64,000 bases of DNA. It comes from Pseudomonadota bacterium (GTDB lineage Bacteria > Pseudomonadota > Alphaproteobacteria > Rhizobiales > Xanthobacteraceae). Each line of letters starts with the position of its first letter. Positions within the stretch are counted from its first letter, which is position 1. Positions 1 to 7,794 of the stretch are shown piece by piece. The translations under genes were made by a program, and so were the position numbers. The notes below the pieces were generated by a model that was not told the DNA's origin, ran no database searches, and worked only from the letters and a program-made list of their open reading frames with translations. Where the stretch lies: NCBI GenBank assembly GCA_023451825.1, contig JAEXYA010000052.1, forward strand, positions 1 to 64,000, given 5' to 3'.

Positions 1-77
1 GGGAGAGACGGTGGCCCCCGGCCTCCCGAGTCCTGCTTGCGAGGCAAGGCCGCGGGCTCCGTATCCTGCTCCACCAC
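1..77 (-). CDS. Unidentified gene fragment cut by the window edge
   Basis: A minus-strand frame opens with two consecutive GTG codons at 77 and 74 and runs open to the window edge, giving an N-terminus that begins VVEQDTEPAALPRKQDSGG. A GAGGG stretch sits about nine bases before the first GTG. A TTGACA hexamer and a LexA-type box lie 70 to 90 bases upstream, at a sensible distance. I do not recognise the product from 25 residues. If the upstream box is functional, the gene is an SOS gene (recA, imuA and lexA are possibilities by context only). The region could also be a long leader with no coding start here. Confidence 0.3.
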   Translation of the reverse strand, partial: MVEQDTEPAALPRKQDSGGRGPPSL

Positions 78-122
78 TCAAGACGCCCTCGAGAAGCGCC
101 CCTCGTGAACAGGACGGGGAGG

Positions 123-166
123 GGTATGGACCGGAGTGGGAATTTTGTCAAGAACGAAATAAGAAC
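123..166 (-). promoter_or_regulatory. Candidate SOS promoter with LexA box
   Basis: On the plus strand GAAC occurs at 152-155 and again at 163-166 with exactly seven bases between. This is the direct-repeat LexA box of alphaproteobacteria (GTTC-N7-GTTC on the other strand). Directly next to it, on the minus strand, TTGACA at 151-146 could be a -35 element, with a poor -10 (CATACC) at 128-123 after 17 bases. The direction points to the fragment at the left edge. Confidence 0.55.
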
Positions 167-177
167 AAAAATTGGGG

Positions 178-283
178 CCGTAGGATGGGTTGAGCGTAGC
201 GATACCCATCACCACGAGCACTGGCGCCTGCGGTGATGGGTATCGCTCCGGCGCTATGCGCCTGCGCTCGACCCATCCTACGG
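178..283. repeat. Palindromic repeat family A, copy 1
   Basis: Outer arms CCGTAGGATGGGT (178-190) and ACCCATCCTACGG (271-283) are perfect inverted repeats. Inside, each half again contains an inverted GATGGGT/ACCCATC pair, so the element folds as two hairpins. Four related copies lie in this window. It separates the left-edge promoter from the TRIC-like gene. Confidence 0.85.
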
Positions 284-352
284 CTCCGAGCGACATTGCA
301 ATCACTGTGGCCCATCCATGCTACAGAGCGGCGTCCTCTAGCCCCGTGATTC

Positions 353-985
353 ATGCCCCATACCGAAGCTCTGCTGTTTCCCCTTGCGATGATCGCGCTG
401 GTCGCCGAAGCGATGACCGCCGCGCTGGCTGCCGGCCGGCGCAATATGGACTGGCTCGGCGTTGCCATGCTCGGCTGCATCACCGCGCTCGGCGGTGGCT
501 CGGTGCGCGACATGCTGCTCGGACACTATCCGCTGTGGTGGGTGCAAAGCCCGTATCTGCTGCTGCTGACGGGCGGTGCGGCGCTCGCGACCATCGCCAT
601 CGCACAATTCGTGCATCGCTTCCATGGCATCTTCCTGGTGCTCGACGCGATCGGCCTCGTGGTGTTCACCATCATGGGCTGCAATGTCGCCATGAGCATG
701 AACCAGCCGCTCCTGATCGTGGTCGTCGCGGGGATGATCACGGGCTGTGTCGGCGGCGTGATCCGCGACGTGCTGTGCAATGATGTGCCGCTGCTATTCC
801 GTGCCGAGCTCTATGCCAGTGTGTCGATCGTCACCGGGCTGCTCTATATCGGCGGCATCAAATACGGCCTGAGCCCGGATGTGGTGATCGCGGCGGCCTT
901 CGTGGTCGGCTTCACCTTCCGCCTGCTGGCGATCCGGATGAAATGGGAGATGCCGAAATTCATCTATGACAGCGAGGCGAAATAG
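353..985 (+). CDS. TRIC / UPF0126 family membrane channel
   Basis: A 210-residue polytopic protein built from two copies of a three-helix unit. The first has the glycine-rich signature GGGSVRDMLLG (about residues 47-57) and the second repeats it as GGVIRDVL (about 130-138), which is the hallmark of the bacterial trimeric intracellular cation channel family (YicG-like, also called glycine transporter domain). It should sit in the inner membrane and conduct monovalent cations; the substrate cannot be read from sequence. There is no clear ribosome-binding site before the ATG. The gene stands alone, with palindromic repeats on both sides. Confidence 0.85.
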   Translation: MPHTEALLFPLAMIALVAEAMTAALAAGRRNMDWLGVAMLGCITALGGGSVRDMLLGHYPLWWVQSPYLLLLTGGAALATIAIAQFVHRFHGIFLVLDAIGLVVFTIMGCNVAMSMNQPLLIVVVAGMITGCVGGVIRDVLCNDVPLLFRAELYASVSIVTGLLYIGGIKYGLSPDVVIAAAFVVGFTFRLLAIRMKWEMPKFIYDSEAK

Positions 986-986
986 C

Positions 987-1076
987 CGTAGGGCGGATAA
1001 GCCGAAGGCGTAATCCGCCGGCCGAGCGCGTAGCTGAAACGCAGCGGCGGATTACGCTTCGCTCATCCGCCCTACG
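987..1076. repeat. Palindromic repeat family B, copy 1
   Basis: Outer arms CGTAGGGCGGAT and ATCCGCCCTACG enclose internal inverted copies of GGCGGAT/ATCCGCC. It lies between two convergent genes and probably also acts as a transcription barrier. Three B copies are present in the window. Confidence 0.85.
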
Positions 1077-1078
1077 AT

Positions 1079-2335
1079 TTAACGCAGCCCCGCGCAACTC
1101 GCATAAAACGTCGTCGTCGCCGGCCAGTCGGAAAACACGCCGCGCACGCCGACATCCTTGGCGAGCACGTCGAGCACCGTCAGCGTATCGCCGTCGCGAT
1201 CGATCGCAGGCTTGATCGAACGATGATAGAAGCCGCCGCCTTGCGCCAGCGGGCCGTCGCGCTCCAGCGACCAGGCGATCAGATCGAGGCCGCCCTCGCG
1301 CGCCGCGCGGGCATAAAGCGATGGCACGATGCGCCCATTGCCATCGAGCGTCAGCAGCATGTAGATCGGTGGCGCGAGAATGTTCAGACCCGCGGCTTTC
1401 AATTCGGGCATCGATGGCTTCCATGTCTCGGCGCGCAGGTGATCGAAGCCCGGCTTTTCATAGCGTCCATCGAGATACACCGCCTGCTTCGCAAAGTCCG
1501 GCGCGCTGCGCAGCCAGAACTTGATGTCGTTCAGATTGAAGCTTTGCGGAAAGACATCACCGGGCGGGATACCCGCCGCCCGATATTCGTCGAGCATCTG
1601 TGTGGCGTAGGCCTCCTGCGTGTAATCGCCGCCGAACGGCATCGGCACTTCGGGCTCTTTCAGCTCGGGTGTGAATTTCGCGCCGAGGCTCTTGATCAGC
1701 TGGATGCTTTCCGCATGGGTCATCACCGTGCCCGACGCAGCATAGAGATCGGTGCGCCAGCGCGGCGTGCCGTTCTGATAGTCGGCGACATTGATGGCGG
1801 AGGTGTTGGCAGCGTCCATCTTGGCGCTGAGCGTCTTGAACTCGGCCAGCGTGATGTCGCTGGTACAGCATTTTGCCGATGCCTTCTTGCCGGTGGCGGG
1901 ATCGGCGGGGCTGAAGGGCTGCGTGCATTTCGCGGCGAGGTCCGGCTTCGACAGAATATTGGTGGTTGTGTGCAGGTCGCATTGCGAATGCCGGCATACG
2001 AGTTGGCGATCCTTCGTGAAGGTGACGTCGCATTCGATCACGCCGGCGCCCATGCGTGCCGCGGCGAGATAAGACTCACGGCTGTGTTCGGGGAATTGCA
2101 GCGGCGCACCGCGATGGGCGATGGAAAAGTCGCTCTTGCGAAATGGGCCTGTGCAGGCCTGCAGCCGCGTCTTCAGCGCGCCGTCCTTCATGGTGTCGGC
2201 CAGATAGAAAGGGCGCGGTCCGAGCTGCGGCTCGGCGGGCAATGGTGTCTGAGCCAGCGCCGGTACGAGATGAAGAAGTCCGGACAGTCCCGTAACGAAA
2301 AGGCAAAGCAGCGTGCGCGACACGATGGGCTCCAT
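1079..2335 (-). CDS. Secreted glycerophosphodiester phosphodiesterase family protein
   Basis: A 418-residue protein with an N-terminal signal peptide (residues 1 to about 29, ending PALAQ). The mature part begins the GDPD TIM barrel with the HRG motif (SIAHRGAPLQFPEHS) followed by the metal-binding acidic motif VIECDV; HSQCD follows, as in the family. Such enzymes hydrolyse glycerophosphodiesters to glycerol-3-phosphate and an alcohol, here in the periplasm. At about 390 mature residues it is longer than the minimal GlpQ fold, with insertions containing several cysteines. It is convergent with the TRIC-like gene and stands alone. A second, cytoplasmic GDPD is encoded at 31478-32230. Confidence 0.85.
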   Translation of the reverse strand: MEPIVSRTLLCLFVTGLSGLLHLVPALAQTPLPAEPQLGPRPFYLADTMKDGALKTRLQACTGPFRKSDFSIAHRGAPLQFPEHSRESYLAAARMGAGVIECDVTFTKDRQLVCRHSQCDLHTTTNILSKPDLAAKCTQPFSPADPATGKKASAKCCTSDITLAEFKTLSAKMDAANTSAINVADYQNGTPRWRTDLYAASGTVMTHAESIQLIKSLGAKFTPELKEPEVPMPFGGDYTQEAYATQMLDEYRAAGIPPGDVFPQSFNLNDIKFWLRSAPDFAKQAVYLDGRYEKPGFDHLRAETWKPSMPELKAAGLNILAPPIYMLLTLDGNGRIVPSLYARAAREGGLDLIAWSLERDGPLAQGGGFYHRSIKPAIDRDGDTLTVLDVLAKDVGVRGVFSDWPATTTFYASCAGLR

Positions 2336-2396
2336 GGCAATGGACGATCACTTTGACATGCCTTCATGACGTCGCTGCAAGCCAAATTCAGGCAAC

Positions 2397-2421
2397 AAAA
2401 ACCCCGCGCAAAGCGGGGTTT
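2397..2421 (-). terminator. Rho-independent terminator
   Basis: AAACCCCGC (2399-2407) and GCGGGGTTT (2413-2421) form a nine-pair stem with a five-base loop. On the minus strand the stem is followed by a T-rich run, so it ends transcription of the small secreted-protein gene upstream. Confidence 0.8.
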
Positions 2422-2444
2422 CTCGCCGTCAAAGCCGAATGCGA

Positions 2445-2702
2445 TCACCAGCGGCGGATGCAGCGGCCATAGGGATTGCGGAACATGCCGCGCGGGCAGG
2501 AACGAATGACCGGGGCAGCGCGATACATCGGACGGCAGAAGCCGCGCGGGCCGCGGGCATAGCCGGGGCCGCAGCCCTGAGCGACCTGGATGACTTCCGC
2601 CGTGCCGGCGGCATTGAGCGGGGCGACGGGCATGGCGGCATTCGCGGCACCGATGCCGGCCATGGTGGCGGCCAACAAGGCCGCTGCGAGAATCTTTTTC
2701 AT
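2445..2702 (-). CDS. Small secreted Cys/Arg-rich protein (GCG_CRPN type)
   Basis: An 85-residue precursor with a clear signal peptide (MKKILAAALLAATMAGIGAANA). The mature peptide of about 60 residues has the pattern GCGPGYARGPRGFCRP, then CPRGMFRNPYGRCIRRW, i.e. four cysteines among Gly, Arg and Pro. This resembles the short exported GCG_CRPN-type proteins common in Bradyrhizobiaceae, whose function is unknown. Two disulfides are possible in the periplasm. It is monocistronic and followed at once by a strong terminator. Confidence 0.75.
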   Translation of the reverse strand: MKKILAAALLAATMAGIGAANAAMPVAPLNAAGTAEVIQVAQGCGPGYARGPRGFCRPMYRAAPVIRSCPRGMFRNPYGRCIRRW

Positions 2703-2884
2703 GAATTGTCTCCCTCGGATGATGCCGCGATGCGGCGCAGAAGAGAAGATGGCACCGCGCCCCGCGAAACAACGTCAGTGCGACGAAGATGTTTCGCGAG
2801 GTCAGCGCTGCACGCGACGAAATGACCCGATTCCGCCTGAATGGGGAATGAACATTTCGCCGGCAGGTCGAGAGACACCGAGCG

Positions 2885-3892
2885 TTACGGATTCGATGCG
2901 AGGAAACCCAGCATCAGCTCGTTGAATTTGCCAGGCGCTTCCAGGAAGACGAGATGCCCGGCATTGGGCAGCACTTCTGCCTTGGCCTTCGGCATCTTGG
3001 CAGCCAATGCTTTGGCCAAATCCGCGTTCTGGCCCATCTTGGGTCGCAATGCCTCGGGCGCATTGGGCTTGCCCGGCGCGTTGTGATCGTCGGCGCCCAT
3101 GATGAACAAGGTGGGCAGGCCGATCAGCGGGATTTCATGCGCGACCGGCTCGCGATAGATCATCTGCGCCGAGCTGACGAAGGCGCGCAGCCAGCGTGGA
3201 TAATCGGCGGCGCCCTTGATGTTGAAGCGAGCATCGATGAACGGCGTCACCTGATCGGGCGGCAGTTTGAGCGCGTAATTGGTTTCGAGCTGTTTGCGAT
3301 AGCCTTCCGCCGTCAGTTTGTCCTCGTTCTCGATGATCTTCTCGGTCGGCGTCGGCGGCACATAGAGGCGATAGTCTTCGAGGCCGATGGGGGCGGCGAG
3401 CAGGAGATGATTGACGCGATCCGGATAGGCGCGCGCGATGCGGACGCCGAGCATGCCGCCGAGCGAATGCGCGACGATGTCGAATTTGGTGATGCCGAGA
3501 TGATCCATCAGCGCGATGGTGTTCCGGGCGAGATTATCGAAATGCAGGTCGCCCGCCGGCTTCGAGGATTTGCCAAAGCCGATCTGGTCGGGCACCACGA
3601 CGCGATAGCCGGCATCGGTCAACGTGCTGATCACCGGCGCCCAATAGCTCGATGGAAAGTTGCGGCCATGCAGCAGCACGACGGTGCGGCCGTTCGGCTT
3701 CTGCGATGGCACGTCCATATAGGCCATGCGCAACTGCTCGCCATCATTCGTCACCGGCAGCATCTGGACGGGGTAGGGATATTGAAAGCCTTCGAGGCCG
3801 ATGCCATAGGGCGCGCGGTCTGCCGCATAGATCGACGCCGTAGGCGCGAGCGAAAGGACGGTGAGCGATGCGAGAAGCGGCAGAAATTTCAT
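2885..3892 (-). CDS. Exported alpha/beta hydrolase
   Basis: A 335-residue protein with a probable signal peptide (residues 1 to about 23, ending SIYA). The alpha/beta hydrolase fold is shown by the oxyanion motif VVLLHGRNF, the nucleophile elbow AHSLGGM (Ser nucleophile), an acidic residue region FIMGADDHNAPG and a C-terminal catalytic histidine in NAGHLVFLE. The substrate is unknown; the family includes esterases, lipases and haloalkane dehalogenase relatives. It stands alone between the small secreted protein and a stress-type gene, all on the minus strand but separated by about 150 bases or more. Confidence 0.8.
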   Translation of the reverse strand: MKFLPLLASLTVLSLAPTASIYAADRAPYGIGLEGFQYPYPVQMLPVTNDGEQLRMAYMDVPSQKPNGRTVVLLHGRNFPSSYWAPVISTLTDAGYRVVVPDQIGFGKSSKPAGDLHFDNLARNTIALMDHLGITKFDIVAHSLGGMLGVRIARAYPDRVNHLLLAAPIGLEDYRLYVPPTPTEKIIENEDKLTAEGYRKQLETNYALKLPPDQVTPFIDARFNIKGAADYPRWLRAFVSSAQMIYREPVAHEIPLIGLPTLFIMGADDHNAPGKPNAPEALRPKMGQNADLAKALAAKMPKAKAEVLPNAGHLVFLEAPGKFNELMLGFLASNP

Positions 3893-4050
3893 GGATGGAT
3901 CCTAGCAAGTGACGAGCGACGATGATCTCGACGATGCGGCGCGAGATGTAAAATCACATCGCCATCACGATTTGCCGATCTCCCGCGTGAAGGCACGACA
4001 AAGCAGCGACCGTCGACGATGGCCGCTGCTTCATCTGCCCATGCGCAGTT

Positions 4051-4515
4051 TTACCTGGCTGCGCCGCCCTTCGAACTATCCACCTCGGTCCCGGTCGGGG
4101 CCGATTGCGTCCCCTGCGAACGCACCGGGGCCGAGCCGGTCGTCACGCCCGGACTATCCTTGGTCGGCGTCACGTCACGCACACCAGGCGCCACCGGCGG
4201 CTTGGTGTTGGAGTCCGCGACATTGTTGGTCGGAGCGGGGGCCTTCGGCGCGCTGTCCTGGGTGGTCGGCGTCGATTGCGACGCGGTCTTCGAAGCCTCG
4301 TTCGGATTCATCGAGCCGCTGTTCAGGCCGTAAAACACGACGCCGAGAATGACAAGCACCGCGGCGCCGTAGGCCAGCATGCGCCCGCCTGATGCGCGAC
4401 CTTCCTGCAATTGCGGATCGGCCTGCAATTCGCGGTCGAGACGGGCGGGGTTGCCGGTCTCCGTCTGGTCATGAACGGGGCGCTGGGGATCGGTTGGGTT
4501 ATATTCATTCGCCAT
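4051..4515 (-). CDS. Single-pass membrane protein, candidate general-stress gene
   Basis: A 154-residue protein with a charged cytoplasmic N-terminus, one membrane helix (residues about 45-63, YGAAVLVILGVVFYGL), then a low-complexity Ser/Thr/Pro/Lys tail of about 90 residues facing the periplasm. The start at 4515 is fixed by AAAGGAGGAATCGAC just before the ATG; a longer frame upstream has no such site. I know no function. A perfect EcfG-type promoter ends about 27 bases upstream of the start, so induction in the general stress response is inferred. It is divergent from the formyltransferase-fold gene. Confidence 0.75.
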   Translation of the reverse strand: MANEYNPTDPQRPVHDQTETGNPARLDRELQADPQLQEGRASGGRMLAYGAAVLVILGVVFYGLNSGSMNPNEASKTASQSTPTTQDSAPKAPAPTNNVADSNTKPPVAPGVRDVTPTKDSPGVTTGSAPVRSQGTQSAPTGTEVDSSKGGAAR

Positions 4516-4541
4516 GTCGATTCCTCCTTTGCAGCAATAAC

Positions 4542-4566
4542 AACGGCGCGGGCGCGTGCATGTTCC
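4542..4566 (-). promoter_or_regulatory. Sigma-EcfG type promoter
   Basis: On the minus strand GGAAC (4566-4562) is followed after exactly 16 bases by CGTT (4545-4542). This matches the alphaproteobacterial general-stress consensus GGAAC-N16/17-CGTT. Transcription would begin near 4535, about 20 bases before the start codon at 4515. Confidence 0.75.
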
Positions 4567-4683
4567 GAAACGGCGGCTGCACATCGCCAATGCTGCTGCA
4601 TCGCAGCGGCACCGTGCGATCATCAGTTGTTAAGACCTGACTGCGAATCTTCGGGAACTCCGATTCGATGACTGGCGCCTGAT

Positions 4684-5382
4684 ATGTTCGACACGCTCAT
4701 TCTTCTCTCAGGCCCTGCCGAGCATTCGGTCTTCGCGACGTTGCTGCGGAGCTACAATCCATCGCTGCATGTGTTGCCGGTGTTCACGGCTGCGGATCTG
4801 GATGCGATCGAGCCGCAATGGCTGTCGGGAGCGCGTCTGGTCTCGTTTGGCGGCGATGTGAAGGTGCCGGCCGCGATCGTGGCGCAGCTGGGCTACGGCG
4901 CTTATCACTTCCATCCGGGCTCACCGCGCTATCCCGGCGATACAGCGGTGCGCGATGCGATCGATGACGGCGCGTCGGACTTCGGATGCACCATGCATCG
5001 CGTGACGGAGCGCGCCGAAGCCGGTCCGATCGTCGAGGTCGGCATCTTCACGGTGACGCCGGGTGTCAGCGCGGGGGCGCTCGAAGAGATGACTTATGCA
5101 GCCATGGTGCAGCTGTTCTGGCGCATGGCAGGCCCGCTCGCCACCAAAACGGCACCACTGATCGAACGCGCTATACGCTGGAGCGAGCCGCGGCACGTGC
5201 CTGCTGACGAGCCTCAGCCGCGCATGTTCTCGCCGGTGATGTCGCGCAATCAGGCCGTACGGCAGATCGATGAGCCGTTCGCCCGCCATGTGGGGATCGC
5301 GCCGTCGCTTGTCCCGACGGAGCGGCGGCTTCGGCTGGTGTCGTCCGACCGCGAGATGGACGTTGTCGAAGCCGACGCCTGA
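4684..5382 (+). CDS. Formyltransferase-fold protein with altered catalytic residues
   Basis: A 232-residue protein with the core fold of the formyltetrahydrofolate-dependent transferases (Fmt, PurN). The signature lies at AYHFHPGSPRYPG (residues 73-85). In Fmt the catalytic triad is Asn, His and Asp. By eye the Asn is His75, the His is kept (His77), and the Asp of the usual DAG motif is Glu112 (ERAEAGPIV). The oligonucleotide-binding C-terminal domain of Fmt is absent. It may therefore be a non-tRNA formyltransferase, or a fold used for something else. It is divergent from the stress-type gene at 4051 and convergent with 5391-5633. Confidence 0.65.
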   Translation: MFDTLILLSGPAEHSVFATLLRSYNPSLHVLPVFTAADLDAIEPQWLSGARLVSFGGDVKVPAAIVAQLGYGAYHFHPGSPRYPGDTAVRDAIDDGASDFGCTMHRVTERAEAGPIVEVGIFTVTPGVSAGALEEMTYAAMVQLFWRMAGPLATKTAPLIERAIRWSEPRHVPADEPQPRMFSPVMSRNQAVRQIDEPFARHVGIAPSLVPTERRLRLVSSDREMDVVEADA

Positions 5383-5390
5383 TTGCGGCG

Positions 5391-5633
5391 CTAGCGCATG
5401 TGGGATGTGGTCTGCTGCGAAGGCGCCGCTGTCGTCGGCTCGTTGGCGTGGCCAGTGATTCCGTAAAGCAGAAAGCTCAACACGATGAGCAGGCCGATGC
5501 CGATGACGGCCTTGGTCGGCTTGTGGCTGTGCTCTTCGCCGCAGCGCGGATGATATTTGTTGCCGTGAGACGATGCAGCCTTGTGGCCCGCAAAGCCGGA
5601 CTGTGTCATCCCGATATTGGAAAATTGGGTCAT
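5391..5633 (-). CDS. Small histidine-rich single-pass membrane protein
   Basis: An 80-residue protein. Its N-terminal half is rich in His with one Cys (HGNKYHPRCGEEHSH), then one membrane helix (about residues 43-60, VIGIGLLIVLSFLLYGI), then a short Thr/Ser/Gln tail. AGCGAGGAGC before the ATG supports the start at 5633. The His/Cys cluster could bind a metal, which is inference. A GGAAC-N17-CATT element upstream suggests the same stress control as its neighbours, though with an imperfect -10. Confidence 0.65.
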   Translation of the reverse strand: MTQFSNIGMTQSGFAGHKAASSHGNKYHPRCGEEHSHKPTKAVIGIGLLIVLSFLLYGITGHANEPTTAAPSQQTTSHMR

Positions 5634-5681
5634 TCCATGCTCCTCGCTGGTGCGTTAGAGATCGCGGGCACCCGTGCAGGT

Positions 5682-5707
5682 AATGGCTGAGACCTGCAGC
5701 GCGTTCC
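5682..5707 (-). promoter_or_regulatory. Possible EcfG-type promoter (imperfect -10)
   Basis: On the minus strand GGAAC (5707-5703) is followed after 17 bases by CATT (5685-5682). The -35 is perfect; the -10 departs from CGTT at its second base. It lies about 50 bases upstream of the gene starting at 5633. Confidence 0.4.
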
Positions 5708-5770
5708 GGTTCAAGGACGCTTGCAGTTTTTGGGCCACGGCGTGTTTCAAAATATTTCTGCAAAAGCAAT

Positions 5771-5795
5771 GGAACCGATTGCATCCCGATGCGTT
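5771..5795 (+). promoter_or_regulatory. Sigma-EcfG type promoter of the kaiC-like operon
   Basis: GGAAC at 5771-5775, exactly 16 bases, then CGTT at 5792-5795: a perfect match to the general-stress promoter consensus. The predicted transcription start, near 5802, is about 40 bases before the KaiC-like start codon. Confidence 0.75.
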
Positions 5796-5840
5796 TCAGC
5801 ATCTCACCGTTCTAGGTGACACGTCAGGGGCAGTAGTGGG

Positions 5841-7319
5841 ATGAGTGCTGATAATGGCCGGGTCGCGACCGGCATCGCGGGTCTGGATACGATTCTCGGT
5901 GGGGGCGTTTTCGACGGCGGCATCTACATCATCCAGGGTGCGCCCGGCGCTGGAAAGACGATTCTCGGCAACCAGATCTGCTTCGCGCAGGCGGCGCAGG
6001 GCCGCAACGCGCTCTACATCACGCTGCTGGCGGAAAGCCATGCGCGGATGATCGGCCATATGCGCCGGCTCAAATTTTTCGACGAGAATGCAGTCCCGGA
6101 CCGGATGTCCTATGTCGGCGCCTTCAAGACGCTGGAGGATGACGGGCTGCGCGGATTGCTCGACGTGGTTCGCCGCGAAGTGCGGACGCGCAAAGCCAGC
6201 ATCCTAGTGCTCGACGGTCTCATCACCGTGCATGAGAAGGCGCGCTCCGAACTCGAACTGAAGAAGTTCATCCACGAACTGCAGACCCAGGCCGGTTTCA
6301 GCAATTGCACCATGTTCCTGCTCACCAGCGCCTTCGACGCCGATGCGCATCCGCCGGAGCATACGATGGTGGACGGCCTGATCGAACTGCAGTCGCAGCT
6401 CCATGGCCGCCGCTCGGAACGCTCGATCCAGATTCACAAGCTGCGCGGCGGCTGGTTCATGGGCGGCAAGCATGCCTATCGCATCACCGATAGCGGCCAT
6501 GCGATCTATCCCCGCATCGAAGCGCTGCTGGAGACGCCGAGCGTCTGGGACAGCGCCGATGGGCCGATGGTGCCGATCGGCATTCCCGGCATCGACAGGA
6601 TGTTCGGTGGCGGCATCGATACGCATTCGGTGACGGTGGTGCTAGGGCCGTCGGGGTCGGGCAAGACCACCGCGGGTTTGCAGTTCCTCACCGGTGGTCC
6701 GAAAGGCGAGCCGGCGCTGTTCTTCGGCTTCCACGAAAATCCGATGGCGCTGCGGGTGAAGGCCAACAGCCTGAAACTCGCGCTGCCCGAAAATATCAGC
6801 CTGATGTGGCGCCCGCAGACCGAAGCGGTGCTCGACGAGGTGGCGACCGAGCTGCTCGGCACCATCCGGCAGACCGGCGTCAAGCGCCTGGTGATCGACG
6901 GCATCGAGGGCTTCTCGAAACTCACCGACGAGAAGCATCGCATGGGCTCTTTTTTGTCGGCAATGTGCAACGAGTTGCGCGCGCTCGGTGTTACCACACT
7001 GGCGACGGCGGAGACCGACCATGCCGGCATGACCCCAGGGCAACCGCTCAAGGGTGTCAACCAGACCGGTCTGTCAGCCGTGGCCGAAAATATCATTGCG
7101 TTGCATCTCGCTGCGCTGCGTTCGGAAAACCATCGCCTGATGACGATTTTGAAATCGCGCGACCGTCGGACCGATATGCGGATGCGCCGCTTCGAAATTC
7201 ATGAGGGTGGCATCGTGCTCGACGAGAACCATGAGCGGGCCGAACGCATCCTCCGCGATATCTCCAGTCAGGGGCCGCAGCCGACGCCAGCGGCGGACCT
7301 CAAATTGACCGGAGATTAG
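5841..7319 (+). CDS. KaiC-like double-domain ATPase
   Basis: A 492-residue RecA-superfamily protein with two tandem KaiC domains. Each has a Walker A motif: GAPGAGKT at 33-40 and GPSGSGKT at 269-276, and each carries the ATP-site region and the hydrophobic Walker B strand (SILVLDGL and RLVIDGI). KaiC hexamers act as ATPases, autokinases and timing or signalling devices. By eye, Ser431 of cyanobacterial KaiC is kept in GLSAVAENII, but the Thr432 position is Ala. No kaiA or kaiB is nearby. The response regulator gene follows after two bases, and a perfect EcfG promoter precedes it, so a stress-signalling role is inferred rather than a circadian one. Confidence 0.85.
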   Translation: MSADNGRVATGIAGLDTILGGGVFDGGIYIIQGAPGAGKTILGNQICFAQAAQGRNALYITLLAESHARMIGHMRRLKFFDENAVPDRMSYVGAFKTLEDDGLRGLLDVVRREVRTRKASILVLDGLITVHEKARSELELKKFIHELQTQAGFSNCTMFLLTSAFDADAHPPEHTMVDGLIELQSQLHGRRSERSIQIHKLRGGWFMGGKHAYRITDSGHAIYPRIEALLETPSVWDSADGPMVPIGIPGIDRMFGGGIDTHSVTVVLGPSGSGKTTAGLQFLTGGPKGEPALFFGFHENPMALRVKANSLKLALPENISLMWRPQTEAVLDEVATELLGTIRQTGVKRLVIDGIEGFSKLTDEKHRMGSFLSAMCNELRALGVTTLATAETDHAGMTPGQPLKGVNQTGLSAVAENIIALHLAALRSENHRLMTILKSRDRRTDMRMRRFEIHEGGIVLDENHERAERILRDISSQGPQPTPAADLKLTGD

Positions 7320-7321
7320 CG

Positions 7322-7681
7322 GTGCGTACGGTCCTGATTGTCGAGGACGAATGGGCGATTGCCGACTGGCTCGAGGTCCTCTTGAGCGAGAGCGCCTTCA
7401 ATGTGCTGGTCGCCGGCAACGGCCGCGAGGCCCTCGACATCCTGCATCGCGAGACGCCCGATCTCGTATTGACCGACTTCATGATGCCGTTCATCGACGG
7501 GGCAGGGCTGATCGCCGCCATGCGCGAGGACGAGCGGCTGAGACAGATCCCCGTGGTGGTGATGACATCGCTGCTGGAAAATGTGGTGAAGGATCGGGCT
7601 GGGCGGTTCAGGGCCTATTTGCGAAAACCGTTCCGTGAGGCCGATCTGATGAAGATCATCGGCGAGATTTTCCCGGAGTAA
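7322..7681 (+). CDS. Single-domain response regulator
   Basis: A 119-residue receiver domain with no output domain. The acidic pocket E8-D9, phosphoacceptor D52 in LVLTDFMMP, switch Thr in VVVMTS and the conserved Lys in YLRKPF are all present. It begins at GTG two bases after the stop of the KaiC-like gene, so the two are almost certainly cotranscribed and possibly translationally coupled. No sensor kinase is adjacent. The pair suggests that phosphorylation of this receiver and the state of the KaiC-like ATPase are linked, which is inference from gene order. Confidence 0.88.
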   Translation: MRTVLIVEDEWAIADWLEVLLSESAFNVLVAGNGREALDILHRETPDLVLTDFMMPFIDGAGLIAAMREDERLRQIPVVVMTSLLENVVKDRAGRFRAYLRKPFREADLMKIIGEIFPE

Positions 7682-7690
7682 CGCCGAGGT

Positions 7691-7794
7691 CGTAGGATGG
7701 GTAGAGCGTAGCGAAACCCATCACCACAAGCGCCGGAGCCCGCGGTGATGGGTTTCGCTGCGGCGCTTTGCGTCTCCGCTCTACCCATCCTACG
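7691..7794. repeat. Palindromic repeat family A, copy 2
   Basis: Arms CGTAGGATGGGTAGAGCG and CGCTCTACCCATCCTACG face each other, with the internal GATGGGT/ACCCATC pairs typical of the family. It follows the kaiC-like operon directly and may also stop its transcription. Confidence 0.85.
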
